Of a DNA stretch of 64,000 nt, positions 37,296 to 53,479 are shown piece by piece. Each line of letters starts with the position of its first letter. The stretch's first letter is position 1. Source of the DNA: Paracoccaceae bacterium (GTDB lineage Bacteria > Pseudomonadota > Alphaproteobacteria > Rhodobacterales > Rhodobacteraceae); assembly GCA_014323785.1 (NCBI GenBank), contig JACONJ010000043.1, forward strand, positions 1 through 64,000. Direction: 5' to 3'. The translations under genes were made by a program, and so were the position numbers. The notes under the pieces were generated by a model. That model saw nothing but the letters and a program-made list of their open reading frames with translations. It ran no database searches and was not told the DNA's origin.

Positions 37296-39413
37296 TCATC
37301 CATATTGTGCCTGGATCTCTTCGGAGATGTTCTGCGGCACCGGGTCGTAATGGTCAAATTGCATCGTGAACTGCGCACGGCCCGATGACATTGAGCGCAG
37401 CGTGTTGATGTAACCGAACATATTCGCCAAGGGTACCATTGCGTTGATAGCGATGGCGTTGCCGCGCGGTTCCTGGCCCGTGACCTGCCCCCGGCGCGAG
37501 GTCAGATCGCCGATAAGGCCCCCAGTGTATTCCTCGGGCGTCACAACCTCAACCTTCATGATCGGTTCAAGGAGTTTTGCACCAGCTTTCTTCATACCTT
37601 CGCGCATACCCATGCGGGCGGCGATCTCAAAGGCCAGAACGCTGGAATCCACATCGTGGAACTTGCCATCGATCAGTGCCACCTTGAAGTCGATCACCGG
37701 AAATCCGGCCAAGGGGCCGGAATCCATCACCGACTTGATGCCCTTTTCAACGCCGGGGATGTACTCCTTTGGCACGGCACCTCCGACGATGCGGGATTCA
37801 AAACAGTAGCCCTCACCCGGCGCGGTGGGGGAGATAATCATCTTCACTTCAGCGAACTGACCAGACCCGCCCGATTGTTTCTTGTGGGTATAGGTGTGTT
37901 CAACCTCGTGGCCGATGGTTTCCCGATAGGCCACTTGCGGCGCACCGATGTTCGCCTCGACCTTGAATTCCCGCTTCAGGCGATCAACCAGGATATCAAG
38001 GTGCAATTCGCCCATGCCTTTCATGATCGTCTGACCGGATTCGATGTCGGTTTCGACACGGAACGACGGGTCTTCGGCGGCCAGACGGGCCAAGCCCTGG
38101 CTCATCTTCTCTTGATCGGCTTTGGTCTTTGGTTCAATAGCGATTTCGATCACCGGGTCGGGGAAGGTCATGGTTTCCAGAACTACGGGATCGTTCACAT
38201 CACACAGCGTGTCGCCCGTGGTGGTATCCTTGAGGCCGGCCAGCGCGATGATGTCACCTGCGAAGGCTGCGCTGATCTCTTCACGGTTGTTTGAATGCAT
38301 CATCATCATCCGGCCCACGCGCTCTTTCTTTCCCTTGGTAGAGTTGAGCATCGTGTCGCCCTTCTTCATCTTGCCGGAATAAACCCGGGTGAAGGTAAGT
38401 GAGCCGACAAACGGGTCGTTCATGATTTTGAACGCCAAGCCAGAGAAGGCCATGTCGTCATCGGCACGGCGGGCGATGTTCCGCGTTTCGGTTCCATCGC
38501 CCGGTTTGAAGCCCATGTAATCGATCACGTCAAGCGGGCTCGGCAGATAATCGATCACAGCGTTCAGAAGCGGCTGCACCCCCTTGTTCTTAAAGGCCGA
38601 GCCGCAGAGAACAGGGATAAAGGCGATCTGTAGCGTGCCTTTGCGGATCAGTGTGCGCAGCGTCTTAACAGATGGTTCTTCACCTTCAAGGTAGGCTTCC
38701 ATCGCATCGTCGTCCATTTCGACGGCAGTTTCGACCAGCTTGCTGCGCCATTCTTCGGCCTGGCCCTTCAGGCTATCGCGCACGGGGCCCTTGTTCCATG
38801 TGGCCCCCAGATCCTCACCGGCCCAGACCCATTCTTCCATGGTGATCAGGTCAACGACACCCTCCAGCGTGTTTTCGGCACCGATCGGGATTTGGACCGG
38901 GGCCGGGGTGGCACCAGTGCGATCCCGAATCATGTCAACACAATTGAAGAAATCCGCGCCAATCTTATCCATCTTGTTCACAAAGACGATTCGCGGCACT
39001 TTGTACCGGTCGGCCTGACGCCACACCGTTTCGGTCTGCGGCTCGACACCAGCATTGGCGTCAAGCACGGCGACGGCACCGTCAAGCACGGCCAGCGAAC
39101 GCTCAACCTCGATCGTGAAATCCACGTGGCCGGGCGTATCGATGATGTTCAGGCGATGCTTTTCGGTGTCCGCGCTTTGGCCATCTTCGGTGCGTTCCCA
39201 AAAGGTTGTTGTCGCGGCCGAGGTGATGGTGATCCCGCGTTCCTGCTCCTGCTCCATCCAGTCCATTGTTGCGGCACCGTCATGCACCTCACCAATGTTG
39301 TGGGATTTGCCAGTGTAATACAGTATCCGTTCCGAGCAGGTGGTCTTGCCTGCATCAATATGGGCCATAATCCCAAAGTTGCGGTAACGGTTGAGCGGAT
39401 AATCGCGTGCCAT
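37296..39413 (-). CDS. fusA: Elongation factor G
   Basis: A 705-aa translocase with G1 [10 protein letters not shown]3 [10 protein letters not shown]4 [10 protein letters not shown] and domain [22 protein letters not shown]. It moves tRNAs and mRNA after peptide-bond formation and splits ribosomes with RRF. It follows rpsG by 30 bp. Confidence 0.98.
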   Translation of the reverse strand: MARDYPLNRYRNFGIMAHIDAGKTTCSERILYYTGKSHNIGEVHDGAATMDWMEQEQERGITITSAATTTFWERTEDGQSADTEKHRLNIIDTPGHVDFTIEVERSLAVLDGAVAVLDANAGVEPQTETVWRQADRYKVPRIVFVNKMDKIGADFFNCVDMIRDRTGATPAPVQIPIGAENTLEGVVDLITMEEWVWAGEDLGATWNKGPVRDSLKGQAEEWRSKLVETAVEMDDDAMEAYLEGEEPSVKTLRTLIRKGTLQIAFIPVLCGSAFKNKGVQPLLNAVIDYLPSPLDVIDYMGFKPGDGTETRNIARRADDDMAFSGLAFKIMNDPFVGSLTFTRVYSGKMKKGDTMLNSTKGKKERVGRMMMMHSNNREEISAAFAGDIIALAGLKDTTTGDTLCDVNDPVVLETMTFPDPVIEIAIEPKTKADQEKMSQGLARLAAEDPSFRVETDIESGQTIMKGMGELHLDILVDRLKREFKVEANIGAPQVAYRETIGHEVEHTYTHKKQSGGSGQFAEVKMIISPTAPGEGYCFESRIVGGAVPKEYIPGVEKGIKSVMDSGPLAGFPVIDFKVALIDGKFHDVDSSVLAFEIAARMGMREGMKKAGAKLLEPIMKVEVVTPEEYTGGLIGDLTSRRGQVTGQEPRGNAIAINAMVPLANMFGYINTLRSMSSGRAQFTMQFDHYDPVPQNISEEIQAQYG

Positions 39414-39443
39414 TTGATTCAGTCCCTGGGCGATAAAGATAAG

Positions 39444-39914
39444 TTACCAGCGGTAGTGAGAGAATGCCCTGTTAGCATCCGCCATCTTGTGGGTGTCTTC
39501 GCGTCTCTTGACGGCTGCCCCGCGAGAATTGACGGCATCCACCAGTTCCCCGGCCAGACGCTCTTCCATTGTGTTTTCATTGCGGCCACGGGCGACCGAG
39601 ATCAGCCAGCGAATCGCCAGGGCCTCACGGCGCTCGGGGCGCACTTCAACAGGTACCTGGTAGGTGGCCCCCCCCACCCGGCGAGAGCGGACTTCGACGG
39701 CGGGTTTGATCTTGCCAAGTGCTTCGTGGAACGCATCGATGGGTGACCGCCTCAGGCGATCTTCAACCCGGTCAAGCGCGTTGTAGACGATGCGCTCGGC
39801 AACAGATTTCTTGCCGTCGATCATCAAGTTGTTCATGAATTTTGTCAAAACGCGATCTTCAAATTTGGCGTCGGGCAAAACCTCGCGCTTCTCGGCGGCG
39901 TGACGGCGTGACAT
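39444..39914 (-). CDS. rpsG: 30S ribosomal protein S7
   Basis: A 156-aa protein starting [20 protein letters not shown], with the beta-hairpin [17 protein letters not shown] that reaches the E site. It initiates assembly of the 30S head, and in E. coli it regulates the str operon. It follows rpsL by 12 bp. Confidence 0.98.
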   Translation of the reverse strand: MSRRHAAEKREVLPDAKFEDRVLTKFMNNLMIDGKKSVAERIVYNALDRVEDRLRRSPIDAFHEALGKIKPAVEVRSRRVGGATYQVPVEVRPERREALAIRWLISVARGRNENTMEERLAGELVDAVNSRGAAVKRREDTHKMADANRAFSHYRW

Positions 39915-39926
39915 CGGCGAATCCTT

Positions 39927-40298
39927 TTACTTGGGGCGTTTGGTGCCGTATCTTGAGCGGCGCTGGCGGCGATCCTTGACACCTTGGGTGTCAAGCACAC
40001 CGCGCAGGATGTGATAGCGCACACCGGGAAGGTCTTTCACACGGCCACCACGGATCAGGACCACCGAGTGTTCTTGCAAATTGTGGCTTTCACCGGGGAT
40101 GTAGCTGATCACTTCATAGCCGTTGGTCAGGCGCACCTTCGCCACTTTTCGCATGGCCGAGTTCGGCTTTTTCGGCGTGGTGGTGTAGACACGCGTACAC
40201 ACGCCGCGCTTTTGTGGACAAGAATCCAAGTGCTGGGACTTGGAGCGTTTGATTTTCGGCTGCCGCGGCTTGCGGATCAGCTGTTGGATCGTCGGCAT
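39927..40298 (-). CDS. rpsL: 30S ribosomal protein S12
   Basis: A 123-aa protein with [18 protein letters not shown] and [18 protein letters not shown]. The lysines at the positions known to mutate in streptomycin resistance are wild type. S12 guards decoding accuracy at the A site. It is first in the str operon, with a promoter about 210 bp upstream, giving a leader of about 200 nt. Confidence 0.98.
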   Translation of the reverse strand: MPTIQQLIRKPRQPKIKRSKSQHLDSCPQKRGVCTRVYTTTPKKPNSAMRKVAKVRLTNGYEVISYIPGESHNLQEHSVVLIRGGRVKDLPGVRYHILRGVLDTQGVKDRRQRRSRYGTKRPK

Positions 40299-40506
40299 TC
40301 GGTTCCCCGTTCTGCTCGGTCACGTTGTAGCGGTGCCGCTTGCAAGATGCGAACACCATCGAAACCGCACGCGCCCCTTCCCTGTTCAGGGGACGCCGCG
40401 GTGGAATTTCCAGAGGATCAGGGCGCACAAACCGCCCGAATCATGGCCACCCAATTTTGTATTCCGGGACCAGCAGATGCCGCTGACACCCGGCCCGAGT
40501 GGGGAC

Positions 40507-40535
40507 TACATAGGGGAAGTCGAGAGGGCTGTCAA
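40507..40535 (-). promoter_or_regulatory. Promoter of the str operon (rpsL)
   Basis: On the minus strand a perfect TTGACA (40535-40530) is followed after 17 bp by TATGTA (40512-40507). Transcription would start near 40500. The -35 overlaps the last bases of the sulfotransferase gene, so that gene's end abuts or disturbs the original upstream region. Confidence 0.7.
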
Positions 40536-41239
40536 CCCCCCTTGGGTGATATCAGTTGCTCAGTATCCGTCTCAAAATATTGCCCGAAAATCTCGAGGTC
40601 TTCAGCATATCGTGCGCACAACCGGGCGCGGGTGGATGCAGTGACATCTTCGAGCCTTAGCCGGCGCTTTTCGTTCATTTTAACACTGTTTTTGTGGTAA
40701 AACTCCACCCCCTGAGACCCTCCGCGGGACAGAATGAATTGGTGCAGCAAGTGCAATTCATGCATACCATAAATCGTCGTGAAAATCGACGGATCGGTAC
40801 CCAGAAAATATGACAACGGATACGTATGCCCGCGCACAACCCACGACGCAAATCGGTACTTATCAAAGTGGTTCACGAAGGTATCGAAATCCGGAACTAT
40901 GGGCAAGTTATGGGCCTTTAACGCGGCTTTCACCTTTATTTTACCTATTTTGTTCTGGACATGTTTCCTCCTCACTATCTTGTCATTATAAAAAGAAACG
41001 ATACGCCTCACCGGATGACGTACGACCGCGATTTTGTCATACCCCTCATAATCTTGCCAATTGATTTTTTTAAAAGGCGACGCCATATAACGAATATATC
41101 TTTCTCGGTTCTTGACGTCCAGTACGCTGGGCCGAGGTTGACCTGTTTTGATCTCGTAGAAGTAACTCTTCAACGATGTCGAGGCGCATTTTGGAATGTT
41201 GAAATAGGCAACGCCTATGTTCTCGCAAATGATGGGCAT
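40532..41239 (-). CDS. Sulfotransferase-family protein inserted between rpoC and rpsL
   Basis: A 235-aa protein with the 5'-phosphosulfate-binding motif FNIPKCASTSLKSYF and the 3'-phosphate motif AVVRHPVRRIVSFYND, the two PAPS-binding signatures. It would transfer sulfate from PAPS to an unknown carbohydrate or other acceptor; the fold is cytoplasmic with no signal peptide. A GAGG site precedes the start. The gene is visibly more AT-rich than its neighbours, suggesting transfer. In related genomes rpoC and rpsL are usually close together. Its stop overlaps the rpsL promoter. Confidence 0.85.
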   Translation of the reverse strand: MPIICENIGVAYFNIPKCASTSLKSYFYEIKTGQPRPSVLDVKNRERYIRYMASPFKKINWQDYEGYDKIAVVRHPVRRIVSFYNDKIVRRKHVQNKIGKIKVKAALKAHNLPIVPDFDTFVNHFDKYRFASWVVRGHTYPLSYFLGTDPSIFTTIYGMHELHLLHQFILSRGGSQGVEFYHKNSVKMNEKRRLRLEDVTASTRARLCARYAEDLEIFGQYFETDTEQLISPKGG

Positions 41240-41429
41240 TATATCGACCTCTGTATATTGTCACTGTGTTACCGGATACCTCCGGAGATGTTCTTCAGCA
41301 GATACGCTGGGTGGCGATGTGGCTGATAAAGCAGTACCTCTTACCTGTCCTTAGCATCAGCGAAAACCTCAAAAATGTCCCAGCGTGGATATGTTAACAT
41401 TTGTGCCGGGGGAATTGCAACACGCAAAC

Positions 41430-41450
41430 GCCCCTGCACGGCCCAGGGGC
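41430..41450 (-). terminator. Stem-loop after rpoC
   Basis: A 7-bp GC-rich stem (41430-41436 with 41444-41450) lies about 40 bp after the rpoC stop on the minus strand. It is followed only by GTTTGCG, so termination may be partial or Rho-aided. It separates the rpoBC unit from the sulfotransferase. Confidence 0.5.
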
Positions 41451-41489
41451 ATGAAGGGGCAAGTTTTTTGCGTTGGCCAGAAGGGGGCA

Positions 41490-45704
<4,215 letters not shown>

Positions 45705-45853
45705 GTGTTCAGATCCTATTCTTCCTTGCCGCGCCACTGTGCGACTTCACCTTTGGCAACGCGACATGAAAGCATGTCACGTGATTCATGGCTTCCTTAC
45801 TGGCACAAACGGTCAGCCTTTCTTATCAGTAAGAACACCTTCTGCTGTGCGGG

Positions 45854-45889
45854 TCATTTGAACATGGCTTTTGCCTGTTCCCGGTTCAT
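45854..45889 (-). CDS. 11-codon leader-like ORF in the rpoB-rpoC gap
   Basis: ATG at 45889 opens MNREQAKAMFK and stops at 45854. A GAGGG site lies five to six bases upstream, a good ribosome-binding site. The first codons resemble the rpoC start ([10 protein letters not shown]), so it may be a partial duplication of the rpoC N-terminus or a regulatory leader peptide. It is 150 bp upstream of rpoC. There is no evidence of translation beyond the site. Confidence 0.35.
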   Translation of the reverse strand: MNREQAKAMFK

Positions 45890-46003
45890 GTAATTCCCTC
45901 AACTTTTGCGGGCATGGATGGGCGGGTTTTGGCCTGCTCTGCGGGAGCTGCGTAGACCGCGTGACCTTGGCCCGGGGCAGCACCGTGTCACCAGGTGCGG
46001 TGG

Positions 46004-49000
46004 TTATTCCGCCGCGATACCCCCTTCGTCTTCCTCTGAATCCAAGAGTTCCATGTTCAAGCCCAGACTCCGAACCTCTTTAACGAGCACATTGAACGAT
46101 TCCGGTACACCGGCCTCGAAATTGTCGCTACCCTTCACGATTGACTCGTAAACCTTGGTGCGGCCTGCCACATCATCCGATTTCACCGTCAGCATCTCCT
46201 GCAGGGTGTAGGCGGCACCATAGGCTTCCAGTGCCCAGACCTCCATCTCGCCAAAGCGCTGACCGCCGAACTGCGCCTTGCCGCCCAAGGGTTGCTGGGT
46301 AACCAGGCTGTAGGGGCCAGTGGAGCGTGCGTGGATCTTTTCATCAACCAGATGGTGCAGTTTCAGAAGGTACTTCACCCCCACTGTAACCGGACGGGCA
46401 AATTTCTCTCCTGTGCGGCCATCATACAAATCTGACTGGCCCGAAGTATCAAACCCGGCCCGCTTCAATGCGTTATTGACGTCAGCTTCTTTCGCACCAT
46501 CAAAAACGGGTGTTGCGATCGGCACACCACCAGTGACGCTGCCTGCTGACGCCAGAAGCTGATCGTCCGACATGCTGCCAAAGGCATCACTGAACACATC
46601 GTCACCATAGGCGATCTTCAAGGTATCTTTCACAGGCAACATGTCGCCAAACCGGCGATACTCGCCCAAGGCCTTGTCGATACGCAGCCCCAAACCACGT
46701 GCGGCCCAGCCCATATGGGTTTCCAGAATCTGGCCCACATTCATCCGGCTTGGCACCCCCAAGGGGTTTAGCACAAAATCGACCAAGGTACCATCCGCAA
46801 GGAACGGCATATCCTCCATCGGCACCACTTTCGAGACCACACCCTTGTTGCCGTGACGCCCGGCCATCTTGTCGCCTGGCTGCAACTTGCGCTTCACGGC
46901 GACGAAGACCTTGACCATCTTCATAACGCCCGGGGGCAGATCATCGCCGCGGCGAACCTTCTCGACCCTATCCTCGAACCGTTGGGCCAGCATACGTTTC
47001 TGATCCTCAAACTGTTCGTTGAGGGCCTCGACCTGCTTGGCGGCCTGTTCATCCTCCAAGGCCAGTTGCCACCACTGCCCTCTGGAAAGGCTCCCGAGCA
47101 GATCATCGGTGATCGCGGTGCCAGATTTCACACCTTTCGGGCCTTTCACTGCGGTCTTGCCACCAATCATGCTCTTCAGGCGCGCGTAGATATTGCGCTC
47201 TAGAATGTGCAATTCATCATCCCGGTCACGGGTCAGGTGCTCCACTTCCTCCCGCTCGATTTGCAGTGCACGCTCATCTTTCTCTACCCCGTGACGGTTG
47301 AAAACGCGGACCTCGATGACCGTCCCGCCCCCCCCTGGTGGCAGGCGCAGGGACGTGTCGCGGACATCCGAGGCTTTTTCGCCAAAGATTGCGCGGAGCA
47401 GTTTTTCCTCTGGCGTCATTGGGCTTTCGCCTTTGGGCGTGATCTTGCCCACAAGAATGTCACCCGGTCCCACCTCGGCACCGATATAGATGATCCCCGC
47501 CTCATCAAGGTTGCGCAAAACGTCCTCGCCAACGTTCGGGATATCGCGGGTGAAATCCTCCGGCCCAAGTTTCGTATCGCGGGCAGAAACCTCAAACTCC
47601 TCAATATGTATCGAGGTGAAGACGTCATCGCGCACGATACGTTCAGATATCATGATCGAATCTTCGTAGTTGTAGCCGTTCCAGGGCATGAAAGCGACAA
47701 TGACGTTTCTGCCGAGTGCCAGTTCCCCCAAATCGGTTGAGGGGCCATCGGCGATCACCTCATCCTTGCTGACCTTGCCGCCCACCTTTACCAGAGGACG
47801 CTGGTTGATGTAGGTATCTTGGTTCGAGCGCTGGAATTTGCGCAGCCGGTAGATATCCACCCCGGCGTCGCCCAGTTCCAGATCTTCGGTTGCGCGCACA
47901 ACGATCCGCTGCGCATCAACCTGATCGATGACGCCACCGCGACGGGCCATGATGGCCGCACCGGAATCCCTGGCGACCACGCTTTCGACGCCGGTACCCA
48001 CGAAAGGCGCATCGGCCTGCAACAGCGGCACCGCCTGACGTTGCATGTTCGCCCCCATAAGTGCGCGGTTCGCGTCGTCATTCTCCAGAAACGGGATCAA
48101 TGCAGCCGCGACGGACACCAACTGCTTTGGCGACACGTCGATCAGGTCCACGTTTTCACGCGGACTCATCGTGTATTCACCGGATTTTCGGGTGTTTACC
48201 AATTCATTGATGAACTGGCCATCCCCGGTCAGCGTTGCGTTGGCTTGGGCGACTGTGTGCCGCATCTCTTCGGTGGCGGACATATAATGAACCTCGTCGG
48301 TCACATGTCCGTCTTCCACCTTGCGGTAGGGCGTTTCGATGAAGCCGTATTTGTTTACCTGCGCATAGGTCGCAAGGCTGTTGATCAGGCCGATATTCGG
48401 CCCTTCCGGTGTTTCAATCGGGCATATCCGGCCATAATGGGTTGGATGTACGTCGCGCACCTCAAAACCTGCGCGTTCGCGAGTCAGACCGCCGGGCCCA
48501 AGTGCCGAAAGGCGGCGCTTGTGCGTCACTTCCGACAACGGGTTGGTCTGGTCCATGAACTGCGACAGTTGCGAAGAACCGAAAAATTCGCGCACTGCGG
48601 CCGCGGCCGGTTTGGCGTTGATCAAATCCTGTGGCATCACCGTGTCGATCTCGACCGAGCCCATCCGCTCTTTGATAGTACGCTCCATACGAAGAAGACC
48701 GATTCGGTAATGATTCTTCACCATCTCACCTACCGACCGCACCCGGCGGTTGCCAAGGTGGTCGATATCATCGATGTCGCCCTTACCGTCGCGCAGATCC
48801 ACCAGTGCCCTGACGCAGGCGACAATGTCTTCCTTGCGCAGAGTACGCTGCGTATCATGGGCATCAAGTGCCAGGCGCATGTTCATCTTTACCCGGCCGA
48901 CCGCCGACAGATCATAGTGCCCGCTATCGAAAAACAGCTGATTGAACAGGGTCGCGGCTGTCTCTACCGTGGGCGGTTCACCCGGGCGCAGGACGCGGTA

Positions 49001-50161
49001 GATATCCATCAACGCGGTGTCGCGGTTCATGTTCTTGTCCGCGGCCATGGTGTTGCGGATGTAGGGGCCAATACTGACGTTATCAATGTCAAGCACGGGG
49101 ATGGCGGTGATGCCCGCATCCAGCAGCTCTTTCAGTGTGCCGCCTGTCACCTTCCCGTCCTGGTCGGTTTCCCAAGTCAGCTCATCCCCGGCCTCGACAT
49201 AAATCGCGCCAGTTTCCTCATTGATGATATCGTGCGCAACGAAGCGGCCCACAATCTGATCAAACGGCACCAGAAGATTGACCACTTTGCCTTCATCGAT
49301 CAATTTCTTGACCGTGCGCGGTGTGACCTTTTCACCAGCCTTGGTAATCACCCTTCCGGTCCTGGCGTCAATAAGATCAAATGTGGGGCGGGTGCCGCGC
49401 ACACGTTCGGGGAAGAACCGGGTTACCCAAGCATTTTTGCTCTTCCTCAGCTTGTATTCAACCGTGTCGTAATAGGCATCCATTATGCCTTCCTGATCCA
49501 GGCCCAGGGCATAAAGCAACGTCGTCACCGGCAGTTTGCGGCGGCGGTCGATACGCGCAGAGACGATATCATTGGCGTCGAACTCAAAATCCAGCCAAGA
49601 GCCACGATAGGGAATGATGCGGCAGGTGAACAAGAGTTTGCCCGAGGGATGGTTTTTGCCCTTGTCATGGTCGAAGAACACACCAGGAGAGCGGTGCATC
49701 TGGGATACGATTACCCGCTCGGTCCCGTTGACGATGAAGGTGCCGTTGGACGTCATGAGCGGGATGTCACCCATGAACACGTCCTGTTCCTTGATGTCCT
49801 TAACCGACTTTGCGCCAGTATCCTCATTCACATCAAACACAATCAGACGCAGCGTCACCTTCAGCGGCGCGGCATAGGTCATGTCGCGCTGCTGGCATTC
49901 TTCGACATCATATTTCGGCACTTCAAGTTCGTATTTCACGAACTCTAGCACAGCGGTTTCGTTGAAATCCTTGATCGGAAAGATCGTCTGAAAGACGCCT
50001 TTGATGCCTTCACCATCCATCGGTTCCGGCTGGTCGCCGGAGTTCAGGAAATCCTCGTACGAGGATTTTTGAACATCGATGAGGTTCGGCATCTCCTGCA
50101 CTTCACGAATCTTGCCATAGAATTTGCGAATACGTTTCTGGCCTGCAAGGGTCTGAGCCAT
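46004..50161 (-). CDS. rpoB: RNA polymerase beta subunit
   Basis: A 1385-aa subunit starting [20 protein letters not shown]. The rifampicin region [20 protein letters not shown], continuing to [12 protein letters not shown], is wild type. The C-terminal [19 protein letters not shown] clamp segment is intact. The upstream in-frame extension to 50254 has no similarity. Hairpins in the 248-bp rplL-rpoB gap probably attenuate its expression relative to the ribosomal genes. Confidence 0.98.
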   Translation of the reverse strand: MAQTLAGQKRIRKFYGKIREVQEMPNLIDVQKSSYEDFLNSGDQPEPMDGEGIKGVFQTIFPIKDFNETAVLEFVKYELEVPKYDVEECQQRDMTYAAPLKVTLRLIVFDVNEDTGAKSVKDIKEQDVFMGDIPLMTSNGTFIVNGTERVIVSQMHRSPGVFFDHDKGKNHPSGKLLFTCRIIPYRGSWLDFEFDANDIVSARIDRRRKLPVTTLLYALGLDQEGIMDAYYDTVEYKLRKSKNAWVTRFFPERVRGTRPTFDLIDARTGRVITKAGEKVTPRTVKKLIDEGKVVNLLVPFDQIVGRFVAHDIINEETGAIYVEAGDELTWETDQDGKVTGGTLKELLDAGITAIPVLDIDNVSIGPYIRNTMAADKNMNRDTALMDIYRVLRPGEPPTVETAATLFNQLFFDSGHYDLSAVGRVKMNMRLALDAHDTQRTLRKEDIVACVRALVDLRDGKGDIDDIDHLGNRRVRSVGEMVKNHYRIGLLRMERTIKERMGSVEIDTVMPQDLINAKPAAAAVREFFGSSQLSQFMDQTNPLSEVTHKRRLSALGPGGLTRERAGFEVRDVHPTHYGRICPIETPEGPNIGLINSLATYAQVNKYGFIETPYRKVEDGHVTDEVHYMSATEEMRHTVAQANATLTGDGQFINELVNTRKSGEYTMSPRENVDLIDVSPKQLVSVAAALIPFLENDDANRALMGANMQRQAVPLLQADAPFVGTGVESVVARDSGAAIMARRGGVIDQVDAQRIVVRATEDLELGDAGVDIYRLRKFQRSNQDTYINQRPLVKVGGKVSKDEVIADGPSTDLGELALGRNVIVAFMPWNGYNYEDSIMISERIVRDDVFTSIHIEEFEVSARDTKLGPEDFTRDIPNVGEDVLRNLDEAGIIYIGAEVGPGDILVGKITPKGESPMTPEEKLLRAIFGEKASDVRDTSLRLPPGGGGTVIEVRVFNRHGVEKDERALQIEREEVEHLTRDRDDELHILERNIYARLKSMIGGKTAVKGPKGVKSGTAITDDLLGSLSRGQWWQLALEDEQAAKQVEALNEQFEDQKRMLAQRFEDRVEKVRRGDDLPPGVMKMVKVFVAVKRKLQPGDKMAGRHGNKGVVSKVVPMEDMPFLADGTLVDFVLNPLGVPSRMNVGQILETHMGWAARGLGLRIDKALGEYRRFGDMLPVKDTLKIAYGDDVFSDAFGSMSDDQLLASAGSVTGGVPIATPVFDGAKEADVNNALKRAGFDTSGQSDLYDGRTGEKFARPVTVGVKYLLKLHHLVDEKIHARSTGPYSLVTQQPLGGKAQFGGQRFGEMEVWALEAYGAAYTLQEMLTVKSDDVAGRTKVYESIVKGSDNFEAGVPESFNVLVKEVRSLGLNMELLDSEEDEGGIAAE

Positions 50162-50348
50162 GCTCGTCTGCACCTTTCCGTTCCTTTGCATCGCACACAC
50201 CAGCAGGGCCCCGGTGCGGGCGACAGAATTAAAACAAATTGGGTTCGGGCCCATTCATGCCCGCCGTACCACCGGCAATATCCCGATCCCTGAAACACCG
50301 CCCCAGCGAAGGTTCGTGCACAGATCCCTCGCCATGACAGGTTAGTCC

Positions 50349-50403
50349 GGGCCCGGAATAGCCGGAGCCCGGGCCAAGTTTCCCACCCCCGCCAAGAGGC
50401 GGG
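50349..50403 (-). promoter_or_regulatory. Hairpins in the rplL-rpoB gap (attenuator)
   Basis: Two GC-rich hairpins follow the rplL stop: a 6-bp stem with an AAGA loop at 50388-50403 and a longer one around 50349-50376. The rplL-rpoB junction is the known site of partial termination in bacteria. No T tract follows, so they are probably partial attenuators or RNase processing sites. Confidence 0.55.
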
Positions 50404-50409
50404 CGCGGA

Positions 50410-50793
50410 TTACTTCAGTTCAACCTCGGCACCAGCTGCTTCCAGCTTGCTCTTGATATCTTCTGCTTCGGCTTTGTCAACGCCTTCCTTGACGGCTTTG
50501 CCGCCAGCTTCGACCAGTTCCTTGGCTTCTTTTAGGCCCAGGCCGGTGATGGCGCGAACCTCTTTGATGACGTTGATCTTGGAGGCACCAACGGCCTTCA
50601 GGATAACGTCGAACACGGACTGCTCCTCCACAGGTGCGCCCCCGGCGTCACCGCCAGCCGCACTGGCGACCATGACAGTACCGCCTGCAGCAGGCTCGAT
50701 GCCGTACTCATCTTTCAGGATGGTTTTCAGTTCCTGTGCTTCGAGGAGGGTCAGCCCCACGATCTCTTCAGCCAGTTTTTTCAGATCAGCCAT
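50410..50793 (-). CDS. rplL: 50S ribosomal protein L7/L12
   Basis: A 127-aa stalk protein: N-terminal dimerisation helix ([20 protein letters not shown]), Ala/Gly-rich hinge, and C-terminal domain with [20 protein letters not shown]. Multiple dimers on L10 recruit EF-Tu and EF-G. It is 75 bp after rplJ. Confidence 0.98.
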   Translation of the reverse strand: MADLKKLAEEIVGLTLLEAQELKTILKDEYGIEPAAGGTVMVASAAGGDAGGAPVEEQSVFDVILKAVGASKINVIKEVRAITGLGLKEAKELVEAGGKAVKEGVDKAEAEDIKSKLEAAGAEVELK

Positions 50794-50868
50794 TTCTTAG
50801 ATTTCCGTATGCAGGTTTGTGTTCCAACATCGCAAGGGCCTGGCCCTACGACGGGTCTCAGTGGGTGC

Positions 50869-51387
50869 TTACGCCGCTTCCGCCTTCTCTTCGATGGACG
50901 AAAGGACGCCTGCGATCATCGAAGCAGGTGCGCCAATGACCTCGGCGATGTTGGAGGCGGGCGCACCGATGCAGCCTGCGATCAAAGCGATAAGCTCTTC
51001 CCACGATGGCATCTTCGCAACGGCCTTCACACCGTCCTGGTCCAAAATGTTCCCGCCCATAGCACCGCCGAGGATCACGAACTTGTCATTCTTCCTGGCA
51101 TATGCGTCCGCGGCCTTGGCTGCTGCCACAGAATCCTCGGAATAGGACAGAACTGTCATCCCCGTCAGTAGGTCAGCAATGCCAGCGGCAGGCGTTCCTT
51201 CAAGGGCGAGTCTGGCGAGCCTGTTCTTGGCGACGCGAACGGATCCGCCCGCGTCACGCATTTGCGCACGCAGATCCTGCATCTCAGCAACCGTGAGGCC
51301 CTCGTAGTTCGAAACCACGACGACGCCAGAGCTCTCGAAGATGCAGCCGAGTTCCTCGACCACTTTCTCTTTCTGGGCTCTATCCAC
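50869..51387 (-). CDS. rplJ: 50S ribosomal protein L10
   Basis: A 172-aa stalk base protein, with [20 protein letters not shown] and the C-terminal helix that binds L12 dimers. It starts at a GTG with a GGAG site, reading VDRAQKEK, here initiating with Met. In E. coli L10 controls its own operon through the leader mRNA, and a long structured leader exists here too. Confidence 0.96.
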   Translation of the reverse strand: MDRAQKEKVVEELGCIFESSGVVVVSNYEGLTVAEMQDLRAQMRDAGGSVRVAKNRLARLALEGTPAAGIADLLTGMTVLSYSEDSVAAAKAADAYARKNDKFVILGGAMGGNILDQDGVKAVAKMPSWEELIALIAGCIGAPASNIAEVIGAPASMIAGVLSSIEEKAEAA

Positions 51388-51621
51388 AATGTCACTCCAC
51401 TTTGGGGCCTGAGCCCCAGCTCATGTTCGGCGGGTTGCCCCACCACTTCGGGTCCATAGTCAGGGGCCCGAGGCCAGATTGCCCAAGGTTGCCTTCGGAA
51501 ATCCTCTCTCGCGTCCCATCTCGGGAAGGAATTACGTGGCGGATGCTACAACCCTCCGTCTTGGACAGCACGGGGCCAGTTTGGCGACCCCGCCATTCAC
51601 CCGGAGTACCGGGTAAATCCC
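51388..51621 (-). promoter_or_regulatory. Leader between rplA and rplJ, possible L10-binding region
   Basis: The 234-nt leader between the rplA stop and the rplJ start is rich in hairpins. One pairs GGGGCT with AGCCCC just before the rplJ start. L10 leaders that bind the L10-L12 complex are known at this place in many bacteria, but no specific alphaproteobacterial consensus could be matched by eye. No clear promoter was found inside. Confidence 0.4.
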
Positions 51622-52320
51622 TTAATTGCCGGTCGCGCTTTCGACGCTGACTGACACGCCCGGCCCCATGGTGGAACTGAGCGAAACCTTCCGCACATAG
51701 GTACCTTTGGCACCCGTTGGCCTAGCCTTGCTGACCGCATCCACAAAGGCGCGGACATTGGCCACCAGTTTGTCGGACTCAAATCTTGTCTTGCCGATCC
51801 CGGCGTGGACAACACCGCCCTTCTCTGTCTTGAACTGGACCTGCCCCCCCTTGGCCGCCCCAACAGCGTCTTTGACGTCCGATGTCACTGTGCCGATCCT
51901 GGGGTTCGGCATCAGGTTGCGGGGGCCCAGAACCTTACCCAAACGGCCAATGATTGGCATCATGTCCGGTGTGGCGATGCAGCGATCAAACGCAATCGTG
52001 CCACCCTGGACGGTTTCCATCAGATCCTCGGCACCCACGATGTCGGCACCGGCGACCCTGGCCTCATCCGCCTTTGCACCACGGGCGAAGACCGCCACGC
52101 GCACCGTTTTGCCAGTGCCATTGGGCAGGGTGACCACGCCGCGCACCATCTGGTCTGCATGGCGCGGGTCGACGCCCAGGTTCATAGCAATCTCGACCGA
52201 CTCATCAAACCCAGCCGAAGCATTGGACTTAATAAGGCCAACGGCGTCTTCGACTGTCAGGTTCTCTTTCCCGGCGAAGGCTTCGCGGGCCACCTTGACA
52301 CGCTTTCCGGTCTTGCCCAT
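51622..52320 (-). CDS. rplA: 50S ribosomal protein L1
   Basis: A 232-aa protein forming the mobile L1 stalk at the E site, with [20 protein letters not shown] and [18 protein letters not shown]. In E. coli L1 represses the L11-L1 mRNA. It lies three bases after rplK. Confidence 0.98.
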   Translation of the reverse strand: MGKTGKRVKVAREAFAGKENLTVEDAVGLIKSNASAGFDESVEIAMNLGVDPRHADQMVRGVVTLPNGTGKTVRVAVFARGAKADEARVAGADIVGAEDLMETVQGGTIAFDRCIATPDMMPIIGRLGKVLGPRNLMPNPRIGTVTSDVKDAVGAAKGGQVQFKTEKGGVVHAGIGKTRFESDKLVANVRAFVDAVSKARPTGAKGTYVRKVSLSSTMGPGVSVSVESATGN

Positions 52321-52323
52321 GGC

Positions 52324-52776
52324 TTACCCTTTCACCTCAATACCTATCGACCTGGCCGAACCAAGGACGATTTTCATCGCCGTTTCGATATCATGCGCGT
52401 TAAGGTCTTTCATCTTGGCTTCGGCAATCTCCCGCACTTGGGCGGTGGTCACTGTTGCAATGGTCTCACGGCCCGGCGTTTCGGCACCGCGCGGGCGATT
52501 GCGCTTGCCCAGCGGCCTCAAGCCAGCGGCCTTTTTCAGGAAGTAAGACGCAGGCGGCGTCTTGATATCCATCGTGAAGGATTTGTCCTGGTAGTAGGAG
52601 ATGATGGTCGGGCACGGACTGCCTGGTTCCATATCCGCGGTCATGGCGTTGAATGCCTTGGTAAATTCCATGATGTTGAGCCCGCGCTGGCCAAGGGCAG
52701 GGCCCACGGGCGGCGCGGGTTTGGCTTGGCCTGCGGGGATCTGCAGTTTCATAGTGCCAGCAAGTTTCTTGGCCAT
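52324..52776 (-). CDS. rplK: 50S ribosomal protein L11
   Basis: A 150-aa protein with [20 protein letters not shown], the N-terminal proline-rich thiostrepton-contact domain, and a C-terminal rRNA-binding domain. It anchors the GTPase-associated centre. It is the first gene of the rplKA pair, 169 bp after nusG. A GC-rich hairpin (52827-52846) lies in that gap. Confidence 0.98.
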   Translation of the reverse strand: MAKKLAGTMKLQIPAGQAKPAPPVGPALGQRGLNIMEFTKAFNAMTADMEPGSPCPTIISYYQDKSFTMDIKTPPASYFLKKAAGLRPLGKRNRPRGAETPGRETIATVTTAQVREIAEAKMKDLNAHDIETAMKIVLGSARSIGIEVKG

Positions 52777-52945
52777 TGCGGCCTCTCCTTATCGTCATCG
52801 GCAGGCATTGAACACCGCCCTATGGGCCCCGGACCGCGATCCGGGGCGTCGGTTTCGCGGTCCAGAGGCGTGTACCTTTGGCCTTCCACCAGACAGATGA
52901 TTTGGTGCAGCCACGACAGGCTACCCGCTGGGGCCAGTCGCAGCC

Positions 52946-53479
52946 TCATGTCCGTTTCGAGACCTGCGTGAATTCTAGCTCAACCGGGGTTGCCCGGCCA
53001 AAAATCGACACTGTCACCTTCAGGCGCTGGTTATCGTTGTCCACCCCCTCAACCATCCCGTCAAACCCCTCAAACGGGCCGTCATTGACCCTCACACTCT
53101 CGCCCACCTCGAACAGGATGGTGGGACGCGGTGCCGCCGCGCCCTCATCAACGCGGTTGAGAATCGCGTTCACCTCATCATCGCGCATCGGAGTCGGGCG
53201 ACCTTGCGGGCCCAGAAACCCGGTGACGCGGGGAATGGAGCTGATTGCGTGATAGACTGCATCGGTCACCTCCATCCGCACCAATATGTAACCTGGCATA
53301 AAGCGGCGTGGCACAGTGATCTTCTTGCCCCGGCGCACTTCTATCACGTCCTGTTCGGGAACCAAAATCTCTTCGATCTCCTCTTCCAAGCCGTTCTCGG
53401 TCACGGCGGCTTTGATCTGTTCGGCAATGCGCTTTTCATAATTTGACAGCACACTGACCGAATACCACCGTTTCGCCAT
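52946..53479 (-). CDS. nusG: Transcription termination/antitermination protein NusG
   Basis: A 177-aa protein starting [20 protein letters not shown], with the NGN domain ([14 protein letters not shown]) and a C-terminal KOW domain ([19 protein letters not shown]). NusG links RNA polymerase to Rho or to the ribosome. The start at 53479 is the family N-terminus; the upstream extension is spurious. It lies 213 bp after secE. Confidence 0.97.
   Translation of the reverse strand: MAKRWYSVSVLSNYEKRIAEQIKAAVTENGLEEEIEEILVPEQDVIEVRRGKKITVPRRFMPGYILVRMEVTDAVYHAISSIPRVTGFLGPQGRPTPMRDDEVNAILNRVDEGAAAPRPTILFEVGESVRVNDGPFEGFDGMVEGVDNDNQRLKVTVSIFGRATPVELEFTQVSKRT

Noticed and set aside
47819..49948. 709-codon plus-strand frame inside rpoB
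   Set aside because: Antisense to the conserved rpoB core; the composition is that of a complementary-strand shadow.
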